DNA from: Hormiphora californensis
Taxonomy: Eukaryota; Ctenophora; Tentaculata; Cydippida; Pleurobrachiidae
Length of the DNA stretch: 64,000 bases
Assembly (NCBI GenBank): GCA_020137815.1
Contig: CM035356.1
Location: 4,529,975-4,593,974, forward strand
Reading direction: 5' to 3'
Positions 48,066 to 58,592 of this stretch are shown here, piece after piece. The notes beneath the pieces were generated by a model. The model ran no database searches, was not told where the DNA came from, and was given only the letters and a program-made list of their open reading frames with translations. The first letter of the stretch is position 1. Each line of letters starts with the position of its first letter. The translations under genes were made by a program, and so were the position numbers.

Positions 48066-49992
48066 GTTTCATATGTTTCTCTCTCTCCTAGGTGGTGACT
48101 TGGTGGAGGCAGCTAAGTTAGCAAGGTCTCCGTTTGGCCCTCTCGTACCGAACGATCACCCCTCATACAAATACAGGTATACAATTCATAGTTTTTCAGT
48201 GCAATGCCACTGCCAGCAGCAGTTTTTATTGATTGATTGATAGTTGTATTTCACGTCACGTGTAACAGTGAATTAATTAGTTAATTACCTATATTAACAG
48301 TCAATTAGCAACTAATTACCCCTCCCAACAGTCAATTAGCAACTAATTACCCCCCATTCTCCCAGTCAATTAGTAACTAATTACCCCTCCCAACAGTCAA
48401 TTATCAACTAATTACCCCTCCAAACAGTCAATTAGTAACTAATTACCCCCATTCTCCCAGTCAATTAGCAACTAATTACCCCTAATCACAACCAATCTCC
48501 CAGGTATACCTCTAAGTGGACCCAAGAGGATCAAGAGAAGTTCTTCCTGCTCTTCCAGAAGTTCGGTAAGGATCTTCCCTCCATATCTCGGTGTCTGCCA
48601 GGTCGGACACTAGCAGAGATCGTCGAGTATTACTATGTTTGGAAGGTGAGGTATCCTGAACTATATAGACAGTGGAGGAGGCCCCCAGTGATCCCACAAG
48701 TCCCCACAGCGGCCCGACAAAATACTGTGAGTAGTAAACCTAACTAGAGAGAGAGAGAGAGAGTAGTGTCTCTTTGCAATCAGTTACACGTGGCCAGCTA
48801 TTATAACACATGTCTAGGGGAGATCTAAAAATATAATTTCCAGGTTTAATAATCCTCCTATCATTTTCAGACTACACTCGGCACTGATTTCGATATGAGG
48901 GCAGCACCCAAGGCAAGCAGGGGCAGGGGTCGGAAGGAGATTGTATATTTTGAGACTGAGGCGTATACTACCTACGATTCCAAGGGTGATAAGGAGATCA
49001 AATTCAGACAAAAGAAGGTCGTCAACCCTTACTCGCCACGTCCCCGGTCAAACAAACCTCCCAACCCTCAACCACTGGGCAGTTACAAGTGCAAAGTGTG
49101 TGGCAAGTAAGTTAAACAAACACTCTTTTAGAGCGACCTCTTTCATGGTAGATGAGCTGTGTCTATCCCTATCCAGCTGTCTGGTGTTGCCAGACCCCGT
49201 TTTGATTCTCAATCGACGGTGCGCTCAGATCGGGTCGGCGCCGCCAGACAGTCCCTACCCGGTTACTCTTAGATTTCTTTATTATCGTAGCAGCTCTTTA
49301 GGGTGGGCCCTAATGTGCATTACTTATCAGCGTCAATCAGCGATCTCTCCCGATAAATATCAGTTCAGAGAGACACACATATCTAAAAACAACTAGAGTT
49401 TTGATGCCTCAATTACCATAGCAACGTCCTGCGAGACTCATTACTCACTCAATTACCATAGTAACCATTACTCACCCCCTTTCCTTTCAGAGAGTTCCAG
49501 AAAGTTAAATCTCGGAGTGCTCACATGAAAACCCACAAGCGGCAACAGAATGCAGTATCTCTCCTCTCTGCCGCTGGTCCTACCCTACTCCAACAGCAGT
49601 ACCAGCAACTCCACTCCCAACAGCAAGCTAACGCGCTACACCACCAGCTCCAACAACAGTTGAAACAAGCCCAGGCAGCAATGCAGCACCAGGACCTCAC
49701 TCGTGATGTCATTATGTCTGCATCACGTGACCTCAGTGACGTATCCATGGTAACGGGACGAGATCACAGTGCTGTTAGTAGTGCTGAGGTGGAGGAAGCT
49801 CTGGCAAGGGCCCGCCAACAACAGCAACACAGATCTGGTGGCGGGGATGTCATCATGACTGAGGCACAGAAATCATTACGGACAGATCATTCGTCTGATG
49901 TGTTGTCACGTGTAATGACATCATCAGCGTCGTCATCGCAACAACAGGACGTTACCATGGCGACCAGTACACCGCCATCATCTGGACGGTGA
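45022..49992 (+). CDS. ELM2-SANT-C2H2 transcriptional corepressor (TRERF1/ZNF541/MIDEAS type)
   Basis: Eight exons: 45022-45459, 46269-46363, 46528-46652, 47493-47636, 48092-48176, 48504-48726, 48871-49106, 49491-49992. All junctions are GT-AG and phases match, giving 615 residues and a TGA stop. The ELM2 domain has the core KIRVGSEYQATIP at 199-211; the SANT domain runs about 301-345 (KWTQEDQEKFF to EYYYVWKV). A classical C2H2 finger, C444-C447-H460-H464, is split by intron 7; its KSRSAHMKTH core resembles the C-terminal finger of TRERF1 and ZNF541. Known relatives scaffold histone deacetylases (MiDAC-type complexes) in the nucleus, ELM2-SANT binding HDAC1/2. Both ends are low-complexity (His/Gln-rich at 60-80, Gln-rich after the finger). 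The start may be preceded by a 5' exon, since CTAG directly before the ATG could be an acceptor. Confidence 0.92.
45467..45543. repeat. (GATAGAAA)n microsatellite at the start of intron 1
   Basis: About nine GATAGAAA units begin a few bases after the exon 1 donor (GAG|GTGAGG). Confidence 0.92.
45949..46013. repeat. (GA)n microsatellite in intron 1
   Basis: Pure GA, about 32 units, followed by a single unit-like AGTTTGTTACTTTAACTAGAG related to the minisatellite in the neighbouring genes. Confidence 0.95.
47999..48063. repeat. (CT)n microsatellite just before the exon 5 acceptor
   Basis: About 32 CT units end 28 bp upstream of the CTAG acceptor at 48090-48091, so the repeat may act as an extended polypyrimidine tract. 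Confidence 0.95.
48298..48503 (+). repeat. 31-34-bp array whose last unit forms the exon 6 acceptor
   Basis: Six units of CAGTCAATTAGCAACTAATT followed by ACCCCTCCCAA or ACCCCCATTCTCC. Each unit therefore reads branch-point-like CTAAT, pyrimidine-rich stretch, CAG. The CAG closing the last unit (48501-48503) is the actual splice acceptor of exon 6. Confidence 0.9.
49177..49251 (+). mobile_element. MITE of the CTGTCTGG family, in intron 7
   Basis: Ends CTGTCTGGTG and CGCCAGACAG; core GATCGGGTCGGCGCCG. 75 bp, within the intron that splits the C2H2 finger. Confidence 0.78.
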
Positions 49993-50187
49993 TATTAGGT
50001 TGGAGAGAGAGATGTAACACGTTGTGTGTGTGTGTGATGGAGGGCCAGCAGTTCCAATCTGTTAGTTTCGAAGTAACTGGGTTGAGATCAGGGAGACGTT
50101 CTCTAAACAGCTTTAGATCTTCTTAACCCTTGTTAACCGAGGCTAACTTTGGAGCTGCAGTGCCAGATAGATATTAATTGAGCGAGA

Positions 50188-50222
<35 letters not shown>

Positions 50223-51610
50223 TGTTCAGTGCAATGGTTCATAATATGAGTCAGATGACAGATATATCAGAAAATATTGCACTGTTCAGAACTTATATTG
50301 TTCAGCTTGTGAACGCGCCGGGTGCAATTAATTAATTAATTAATTATTGATTGTGTGCTGTTTCACAGCCCCCCTACACAGATTGATTCTTAACGGTTTT
50401 TATTTCCAGAGTTTTACGTTTTACATGATGATGATGAGAAATACGATATAATTATACATAATATACAATTATAATTATCACTGCGCTGGCAAAAGTGGCC
50501 TATACAATTATAGTTATACACTCAGGCCCTTATTAGTAATAATATTAGTTGATAATTCAATCGCGAGGAGCCATTATTTTCATAATTGGCCCTCATTATA
50601 CTAACAGATCCTTATATGGTTGCTATAGTTATACTACTACTAGTTACTAGTTACTAGTTACTAGTATACTAGTTACTGTTACTAAATATCATATAATTAA
50701 GTTCATCTTATTCTTAATGTGCCACAACTTTAGCCAGCCAGTATATATATATTTACAGTCGGACCCCGATTTACCGGGATGCTCATGGGAAAAGGTTTTC
50801 GCCCGGTAAATCGGGGTGCCCGGTATATCGGGGTGATATACCGTTAATTTCCTATTATATATCGGTGTCCCGGTAAATCGGGGTCCGACTGTATATTATG
50901 AATATCAAAATAATTCAATTCTGTTTTCTTTTATTTAGTGATAAATAGAGTCAGACAAGAGATAGAGAGAGCGAGAGAAAGAAAGAGATAGTTTGATGTT
51001 ATATTGTAGTGTTATATAGTTGCACTAAGTCAGTGTCACATTATTCAGCTGTTCATATGCACAATACCATGTGTATTTGTTAATATGTCATTTGTTTGAA
51101 GAAAAAAAGATATCGAGAGAGAGAGTTGTGCACACGTGATGTATTGTCAACACACAAATTGAAATTGTGAAAGTCTTAGATGCTGCTGTTTTTTTCAATA
51201 ACATCTATATTATTAAGTTTGTTCAGTAGGTCCTACAAGTGAAAATGTTGTAGAAGAGGTAGAGGTATTTCTAAATTCTCTAAACCAACGTTCCTTCCCC
51301 AGGCTTGGATGTTTCTCCAATTTGGGTGGGGCATGAATATTAAAATGAATTATAATTTATTTGAATTAAGGCTCTATTATTAGAACCCAATATCCCTCTC
51401 TCCACCGTGATCTCAATTCAGTTGATTCGGAGAGGGATCTTGGATATGTCAGTGTTCTAATAATTTCTCTCTCTGTGTGCTCAGGGGAATGAGATCCAGA
51501 TGATGTGTGCCGCCACGTCAGGGCCGTTATGATGTGTTAATCAGAATTTAATTTTTAGTTTCCTAAAAGTTTAAATTTGCAAATTAATAGCTCGAGTGCG
51601 TTCTAATGAC
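49993..51610. other. 3' flank of the ELM2-SANT gene
   Basis: 3' UTR then intergenic. Contains a short GA tract (50190-50220), AATT tetramers (50330-50346) and TAGTTACTAG repeats (50638-50675). No clear AATAAA polyadenylation signal close to the stop. Confidence 0.5.
50756..50891. mobile_element. pogo/Tc1-like MITE with TA target duplication
   Basis: The left end CAGTCGGACCCCGATTTACC pairs with GGTAAATCGGGGTCCGACTG on the right. TA dinucleotides flank at 50754-50755 and 50892-50893. The interior has further copies of the CCCGGTAAATCGGGG and CCCGGTATATCGGGG words. Termini of this type are typical of pogo/Tigger-derived elements. Confidence 0.88.
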
Positions 51611-51719
51611 CAGGAACCGACCGAATCAGGAAATACTGGTCCCTGATTGGCTGATAACCAGTCACGTGACCTGAATAACGAGTTATGATTGGTTGTTTAC
51701 TTGTTTCGGTCGGTTCCTG
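51611..51719. mobile_element. hAT-like MITE with 8-bp target duplication
   Basis: CAGGAACCGACCGAA at the left is the exact inverse of TTCGGTCGGTTCCTG at the right. CTAATGAC flanks at 51603-51610 and 51720-51727. CAG-type ends and an 8-bp duplication fit the hAT superfamily. A second copy lies at 17588-17689. Confidence 0.9.
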
Positions 51720-51803
51720 CTAATGACTCTTGTATAAAAAGTGTTGATAAATTACTGTCCCAGTTCGATTGGAAAAATCAACGAGTTTTTATTGTTATCT
51801 TAA

Positions 51804-51883
51804 CTGTCTGGCGCTGCCATAACCCCATTTTGATTATCAGTGCGCTCACTCTCACATCAGATCGGTTCGGCACCGCCAGACAG
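51804..51883 (+). mobile_element. MITE of the CTGTCTGG family
   Basis: Ends CTGTCTGGCG and CGCCAGACAG, core GATCGGTTCGGCACCG. 80 bp, about 85 bp from the hAT-like MITE. Confidence 0.78.
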
Positions 51884-51989
51884 GTTCTGAAGTTCTCAAA
51901 GGAGGAACACTACGGTATTAGGGGCGGGCGGCGGCTGTCAGCCGTCAGGCAAATGCTCTGACCGCAGTTTCCGAGACAAACCGACGTAC

Positions 51990-53212
51990 GACAGACAGAA
52001 CTCTACAACAACAGGCAGAGCTCTACAACAACAGACAGAGCTCTACAACAACAGACAGAGCTCTACAACAACAGACAGAGCTCTACAACAACAGACAGAG
52101 CTCTACAACAACAGACAGAACTCTACAACAACAGACAGAGCTCTACAACAACAGACAGAGCTCTACAACAACAGACAGAGCTCTACAACAACAGACAGAG
52201 CTTTACAACAACAGACAGAGCTTTACAACAACAGAGAGAGCTCTACAACAACAGACAGAGCTCTACAACAACAGGCAGAGCTCTACAACAACAGACAGAG
52301 CTCTACAACAACAGACAGAGCTCTACAACAACAGACAGAGCTCTACAACAACAGACAGAGCTCTAAAACAACAGACAGAGTTCTACAACAACAGACAGAG
52401 CTCTACAACAACAGACAGAGCTCTACAACAACAGACAGAGCTCTACAACAACAGACAGAGCTCTACAACAACAGACAGAGCTCTACAACAACAGACAGAG
52501 CTCTACAACAACAGACAGAGTTCTACAACAACAGACAGAGCTCTACAACAACAGACAGAGCTCTACAACAACAGACAGAGCTCTACAACAACAGACAGAG
52601 TTCTACAGCAACAGACAGAGCTCTACAACAACAGACAGAGCTCTACAACAACAGAGAGAGCTCTACAACAACAGACAGAGCTCTACAACAACAGACAGAG
52701 CTCTACAACAACAGACAGAGCTCTACAACAACAGGCAGAGCTCTACAACAACAGACAGAGCTCTACAACAACAGACAGAGCTCTACAACAACAGACAGAG
52801 CTCTACAACAACAGACAGAGCTCTACAACAACAGACAGAGCTCTACAACAACAGACAGAGCTCTACAACAACAGACAGAGCTCTACAACAACAGACAGAG
52901 CTCTACAACAACAGACAGAGCTCTACAACAACAGACAGAGCTCTACAACAACAGACAGAGCTCTACAACAACAGACAGAGCTCTACAACAACAGACAGAG
53001 CTCTACAACAACAGACAGAGCTCTACAACAACAGACAGAGCTCTACAACAACAGACAGAGCTCTACAACAACAGACAGAGCTCTACAACAACAGGCAGAG
53101 CTCTACAACAACAGACAGAGCTCTACAACAACAGACAGAGCTCTACAACAACAGACAGAGCTCTACAACAACAGGCAGAGCTCTACAACAACAGACAGAG
53201 CTCTTTGGAATG
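51990..53212. repeat. 20-bp satellite array, about 61 copies
   Basis: Unit AGAGCTCTACAACAACAGAC, strictly 20 bp throughout, with rare point variants (GGCAG, TTCTAC, GAGAG, CTTTAC). Every unit carries the 8-bp palindrome AGAGCTCT. No open frame of interest. Confidence 0.98.
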
Positions 53213-53259
53213 AGAAGCAGCCCTTACTTCCCAATGGTCTCTGATAGAGACTCCATGTC

Positions 53260-53301
53260 TTAAGGGGGAGACAGACCGACTTCGGTGTGTCTCCCCCTTA
53301 A
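53260..53301. repeat. 14-bp perfect-stem hairpin with TTAA ends
   Basis: TTAAGGGGGAGACA pairs with TGTCTCCCCCTTAA across a 14-nt loop. It might be a minimal solo inverted repeat of a TTAA-targeting element, or a structural RNA or terminator-like motif. The flanking 53302-53950 has no recognised gene. Confidence 0.7.
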
Positions 53302-53950
53302 TTCTAAACAAACTCAAAAGGCAGTTCTTTGATCAAAAAGTAGAAAAACTTTGTTTTGTTCAAACCTTGAGGGTCGAACAAGGCAAGAAAAACTAGCAGA
53401 TTCATAAGTTTCATAATAAGTTAAATTAAGAGAACACATCTGCTTAAAAGTCCATATGGCCCCGTCCATATCGTATTTTGTTTCCCATATTATTGAACTT
53501 CGTTTTAGTGTCTCTAACTAGTGTCCCTATCTTTTTCACCGGTTACACTCTATCACGTGATACACTTCCATATATGGTCAAGAGATGACGTCATATGCCC
53601 ATATAAGGAGGCATGCCTATCGTTTCTCCCGGTTGTACTCCTTCCAGTAGCGCCATCGCTGCCTCCTCTGCCAGAACACTTCAGTCCGCTGTCCAGTCTG
53701 GGTCTCATACGAGCACTGGTACTTTTTCTCTCTGGAGGGAGGGGGAGGTGGGTTTTAGTTTATCTCTGGGTGTTGGAGGGGGGTTCTTAGTTTTGATCTA
53801 TTCTGATCAAAGTTGATGGAGTAGGGTCGGACAGGGGTGCACTAGGTACAGCTGTTATACTGCATCTGGTTTGAGATGGAACTACTAACTAGAAAGGTGG
53901 CTGTAAGAACCCATTAATTAACTTAATTAACTAATTAATTCAATATAGAC

Positions 53951-56900
53951 TTACTCCCGGGGCTCGAGTTTCCTGGTGACAATCTGCTTCTTCACATCAG
54001 GGTCCCTATTCTGTATCTTCCTGATGTAATACTGGGGTTTCCGATCACCGAAGAAGTACCGGAACCTTTCGTAGGTCTCCGGAACAAAGTGCTCCTGGCC
54101 CGCCTGAGGGGGAGAGAGGGAAGTGTGATATTTGAAACATTATCAGGCGTACGGCCCACAGACAAATCGACATATATACTACAGACGGGCTATCGAAGGT
54201 CTAAAGACGAGCTACAGATCTAGTAGCAGGCACACCTACCCAAGGTCTGTCGGAGAGGTATCTATCCATTCTCTTGGCCCATTTCTGATCCATCCTATGC
54301 CTCATCTTTCTCTTCCTCCAGTTCTTCTTTCTCTGTCGGTTCATTCTGGGCTTCCTACCCATGGCCCTCGACACCTGCAGAATGTCAGATGTAATGGTAA
54401 TAAGGGGTGGGAGCGGATTATATTTAAATAGTCTTCTCTTTCCCATTCTCTATCCCATTCCCCAAAGTGGACAAACGAAAAGAGAAGGAGTACTTTCAGG
54501 CCGATGTTCTGACAGAAGGAGTGTAATCATGTACCTTCCAAGATCCCCTTATTTCCAGTGCCCGTGTTGTCTGTTTGATGCGTCCGATTGTAGCTACACA
54601 GTCACTTTCTATCCACTGGGAAACACCTGAAGTGAGATCTCACTCTAGCTCTCTTTAGTAACAGCAACGATCTCACTCTAACTCTCTTTAGTAAAAGTAA
54701 CGATCTCACTCTTGCTCTGTTTAGTAAAAGTAACGATCTCACTCTTGCTCTCTTTAGTAAAAGTAACGATCTCACTCTTGCTCTCTTTAGTAAAAGTAAC
54801 GATCTCACTCTTGCTCTCTTTGGTAAAAGTAACGATCTCACTCTTGCTCTCTTTGGTAAAAGTAACGATCTCACTTTTGCTCTCTTTGGTAAAAGTAACA
54901 GTCTAACTCTAGCTCTCTTTAGTAAAAGTAACGATCTCACTCTTGCTCTCTTTAGCAAAAGTAATGATCTCACTCTTGCTCTCTCTAGTAAAAGTAACGA
55001 TCTCACTCTTGCTCTCTCTAGTAAAAGTAACGATCTCACTCCATGTAATACCTGAAGGATACTTGACGAGTGTTTTATCGCGTGCTGCCGTGTGTTGGAG
55101 CACCTCACAGGAGCTCCCTGCAGCCATACAGAACCTAGATCCACTGTCAGGCCATTGCTCCACTGCGTGGATCTTGATACCTAGATAGGATGACGTCATT
55201 GTGATAGGATGACGTCATTATCATAGCTTAACAAAGTGATAGGATGACGTCATTATCATAGCTTAACAAAGTGATAGGATGACGTCATTATATCATAGCT
55301 TAACAAAGTGATTACGTCATAGGATGTAGATAGTTCAATATTGTGTTTGTTGGACAAATGAAGAAGGTATTGTTCGTAACATTAAACAACATATATGGGG
55401 TGTTCGACACAAAAAAGAGGGTGGTCGATGTACATGGTTCCTGGATCAATCGTCAAGACAAGAACCACACGTGAAAACCACCGGAATTGTAAGAGACAAC
55501 ATCAACATACCAATAGGTAGAAGTGTGGAGCACTAGGAATTGTCCCCCCCCCCCCGAAACATCACACATACCAATAGGTAGGAGTCTGAGAGGGTAGGCA
55601 GATCCCGGTGTGAGACTTCCCAGCTGTGTCCAGCAGCACTCAACTATATCCCCAACCTTTAAACCTTCAGGCTGAATTATATACCTGGACATAGGGGGAC
55701 GGTAGCACATATTATATCTTGTAATCTTCATGAACAAGACATTACCAGCTGTTAATTAGAAATAAATAAAATCCACGAAACCATCCAAACTCACTGTTTG
55801 CCTAGCTCGACCCCCTTTTCCCGAGGTCCGAATAATAAATAAAATGGGTTTGAACAAATCAACTCACTGTATGGTTGGTCCAGCGATAAGGGCCAAATCG
55901 TAATTCCTGACTTCACATTGTTGTATTTGTAGCACCCTGTACTTGACAATACTTCCCGCTCTAGCTTCGGGCTGAACAAAGAGTGATAGTGTTACTTTAA
56001 CTAGGGGAGAGAGAGTGAGATTGTTACTTTAACTAGGGGAGAGCAAGAGTGAGATTGTTACTTTAACTAGGGGAGAAAGACTGAGATTGTTACTTTAACT
56101 AGGGAGAGCAAGAGTAAGTCGTGAGATTCAAGCTGAGAAGATTAGTGCAAGATTATAATTGTACTCTGATTAATTCATTTGATTACCACCCGGATAGAAA
56201 CAGCCCTTGAGAGTTTAACTCACAGTAATACGGTGTGTCATGACCTCTCTGAATTGTCTATCAGCCCCTCCACCCCTGCACATAAACTTCTTGCGACCTG
56301 TCTCCGGGTCTCTACCTCCTGTAGTACGTAACTTGTGCTGGGGACCTGGGAAGAGATGGAGAGTGAGATTGTTACTTTAACTAGGGAGAGCGAGGAAGAG
56401 GTGGAGCTGAGTTTTGGAAAGAAATTGAAAACATAAAGTCGAACTAATAGCTTCACACACTAAGAATTAAGTTGATATGTTCAATGAAGTTGAAATTTTT
56501 GAATACTCAATTTTAAAGTCTTGCACATGTATTGGGATGTTCTATGAACTAATTTCCGTGTTTTGAAATTTTAAAATTTTAAAATTTTTTTCCGATTTTT
56601 CACCAAAAACAAGGGTCACAAAAGTGGCTTGCGATCCTTAGTGGCTCAACCGTTTGGGCTGAAACTCCGGATATCAGTAGATAATTACCCAATCAATAAC
56701 AGGAAATATGATTCATAGCGATATTTGACTATAAAGACCCAATTTTATACTATACAACCGTATGTGCACGAATACAACCCATGCGCACTGCAATAAACAG
56801 CAAAAACAAGGGTCACAAAAGTGGCTTGCGATCCTTAGTGGCTCAACCGTTTGGGCTGAAACTCCGGATATCAGTAGATAATTACCCAATGAATAACAGG

Positions 56901-57122
56901 AAATATGATTCATGGCGATTCATTCCGACTGTAGCTTGTTGGGTGTGCTACTTCATTATTGAAGCAGACTTGAAACTTACCAAATGTCATCAGACTGTAG
57001 TTCGGTCCCGTGTTGTGGCCATGTTTAATTTCTCGTTAAACTGAACCACCGGGATAGAAACAAACCTTTAGAGTTTATCACTTACCGAATATCATCCTAG
57101 TTCGGTCTCGTGTCGTGGCCAT
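53951..57122 (-). CDS. MRPL2: Mitochondrial ribosomal protein uL2m (L2)
   Basis: Exons in coding order: 57122-57086, 56345-56224, 55971-55868, 55684-55572, 55180-55052, 54626-54535, 54374-54240, 54103-53951. All are GT-AG with matching phases, totalling 294 residues and a TAA stop. It is a core large-subunit protein near the peptidyl-transferase centre. uL2 signatures: GRKKFMCRGGGADRQFRE, NYDLALIAG, IIQPEGLKVGD, YPLRLLPIGIKIHAVE, RFCMAAGSSCEVLQ, LVKYPSGVSQWIESDCVATIGR. The bacterial HPHGGG motif is absent, as in animal uL2m; instead there is a very basic stretch and about 70 further residues. The first exon is the least certain: the ATG at 57122 gives a short N-terminus, and the targeting presequence may lie in an upstream exon or in the in-frame open sequence reaching 57500. 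Introns contain minisatellites. Confidence 0.87.
54633..55050. repeat. 33-bp minisatellite, about 12 copies, in a uL2m intron
   Basis: Plus-strand unit GTAAAAGTAACGATCTCACT followed by CTTGCTCTCTTTA. It fills almost the whole intron between exons 54535-54626 and 55052-55180. The same unit, inverted relative to this, occurs at 55985-56118 and 58173-58370. Open frames on both strands come from the period being divisible by three. Confidence 0.93.
55187..55318. repeat. 35-bp tandem repeat with TGACGTCA palindromes
   Basis: GATAGGATGACGTCATTATC plus ATAGCTTAACAAAGT, about 3.5 copies. Four perfect TGACGTCA octamers (consensus CREB/ATF site) occur in about 100 bp, next to the acceptor of the 55180 exon. 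Confidence 0.9.
55985..56118. repeat. 34-36-bp minisatellite in a uL2m intron
   Basis: Four units of GTGAGATTGTTACTTTAACT plus AGGGGAGAGCAAGA. Another single unit lies at 56358-56395, beside the exon 56224-56345 acceptor. Confidence 0.9.
56604..57025. repeat. Direct duplication of about 120 bp plus a decayed copy of the first uL2m exon
   Basis: 56604-56727 and 56800-56925 are nearly identical (GGGTCACAAAAGTGGCTTGC to GGAAATATGATTCAT). At 56982-57025, on the minus strand, an ATGGCCACAACACGG sequence with a GTAAGT donor duplicates the exon at 57086-57122 but runs into TGA. Confidence 0.8.
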
Positions 57123-58086
57123 GTTAGGGTCCAGTTTTATGGGACATGGCGGGGTCGGGCCTGGCTGGGGAGCGGGTACGTACCAGGCGGGTCCACCCCT
57201 CCATGCATGCTCTCCACGGGGGATGTGATGTACCGCTGGGGAGGGGGGGGGGGGGGTTACTATAGTAGGGGGTATCATATCAGTATAGCATACCAGTATC
57301 ATACCGCTGGGAGGGGAGTGAGGGGGTATCATACCAGTATAGTATTTTACTGTCTGGTGGGTAGCGGACCCGAGAGTTAAGAGAGACTGATCAAGAGAGA
57401 TCCTGCAACACATACCTCGGGTGTTTAGTAGAACAGTGGACCGGAGGGTGAGATGCCCCAAAAGGGAAGATAACCTGCTAACTGACATGTGTGACGTCAC
57501 ATCAGCTGGTCATAGTGCTACAGGACAGGATGTGTGTGTTATAATCATATCATGTACATAATAATATGTAGGTTTGTTATTTTCAGCCCATTTTATTATA
57601 TATTTTATTATGTAGGTTTTTTTGGCCGCGGGGAGAGAGGGTCGAACAAGGCAAATAAGGATAATATTTTGAGCCATCAAACAAACAAAAACTTCAAAAA
57701 AGATAAAATTCAGATGGTTAAAAAGCAGCAGTAAAACTAAATTGGGCTCTCTCTCTCTCTCTCTCGGTCCACAACACGCACCACTCCCACATGGGGCCGT
57801 AAGGTCCCATGTGGAAACAGGGTTAAATCCCCCGAGCCCGGATCCTGTTGGATCTGAGCCGGATCCTGTTGGATCTGAGCCGGATCCTGTCTCTCTCTCT
57901 CTCTCGGTCTCTCAATCCCTCTCAATCTCTCTCTCGAGAATCTCTTCTCATCGGTCTTCTCATCTTCTCATCTCATCTTCCTCTCATCTCCCTCTCTAAC
58001 GTCGAACCATCCTCTCTTCGAGCTTCACTCTCTCTCGATCGTCTACTCATCCTCAGATCATCTCAATCGCTCTCTCTCTCTCTCTC
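57123..58086. other. Spacer between EXOSC2 and MRPL2
   Basis: Holds repeated GTATCATACCAGTATA words (57270-57350), a G run near 57240-57256, 21-bp repeats of GGATCCTGTTGGATCTGAGCC (57840-57890) and CT-rich DNA (57892-58090). The uL2m promoter and possible upstream exon should lie here. Confidence 0.5.
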
Positions 58087-58515
58087 TCAGAGTGTCTGAT
58101 GCTGTGAGTGTTCATAACTCTCCTGAGCAATGTGTTCCATAACCTCCGACTTTAACAGCTCCTTTACCTGCAGTGAGATTGTTACTTTAACTAGGGAGAG
58201 CAAGAGTGAGATTGCTACTTTAACTAGGAGAGCAAGAGTGAGATTGTTACTTTAACTAGGGAGAGAGCAAAAGTGAGATTGTTACTTTAACTAGGGAGAG
58301 AGCAAAAGTGAGATTGTTACTTTAACTAGGGAGAGAGCAAAAGTGAGATTGTTACTTTAACTAGGAGAACAAACCTTGTATTTCAGGGAGATATCGTATC
58401 CGGTAAGTATGATGGTATCAAACAGCTGTACTCCATATGCTATTAGTGCTTTAATAACGTTTACAAGCCGTGCTATTGTCTCACGTAGCGTCATTGATAC
58501 CACTTCAATCTGAAT

Positions 58516-58592
<77 letters not shown>

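Noticed and set aside
51990-53212. CRISPR array
   Set aside because: Direct 20-bp repeats without unique spacers, in eukaryotic DNA; it is a satellite.
54602-55199. 180-residue minus-strand frame with RARVRSLLLL repeats
   Set aside because: It is the 33-bp minisatellite read through the uL2m intron; the true exons use a different frame and clear splice sites.
57078-57500. 140-residue minus-strand frame as an independent protein
   Set aside because: Its 3' end is the first uL2m exon; the upstream part is Pro-rich and may be 5' UTR or presequence, not a distinct gene.
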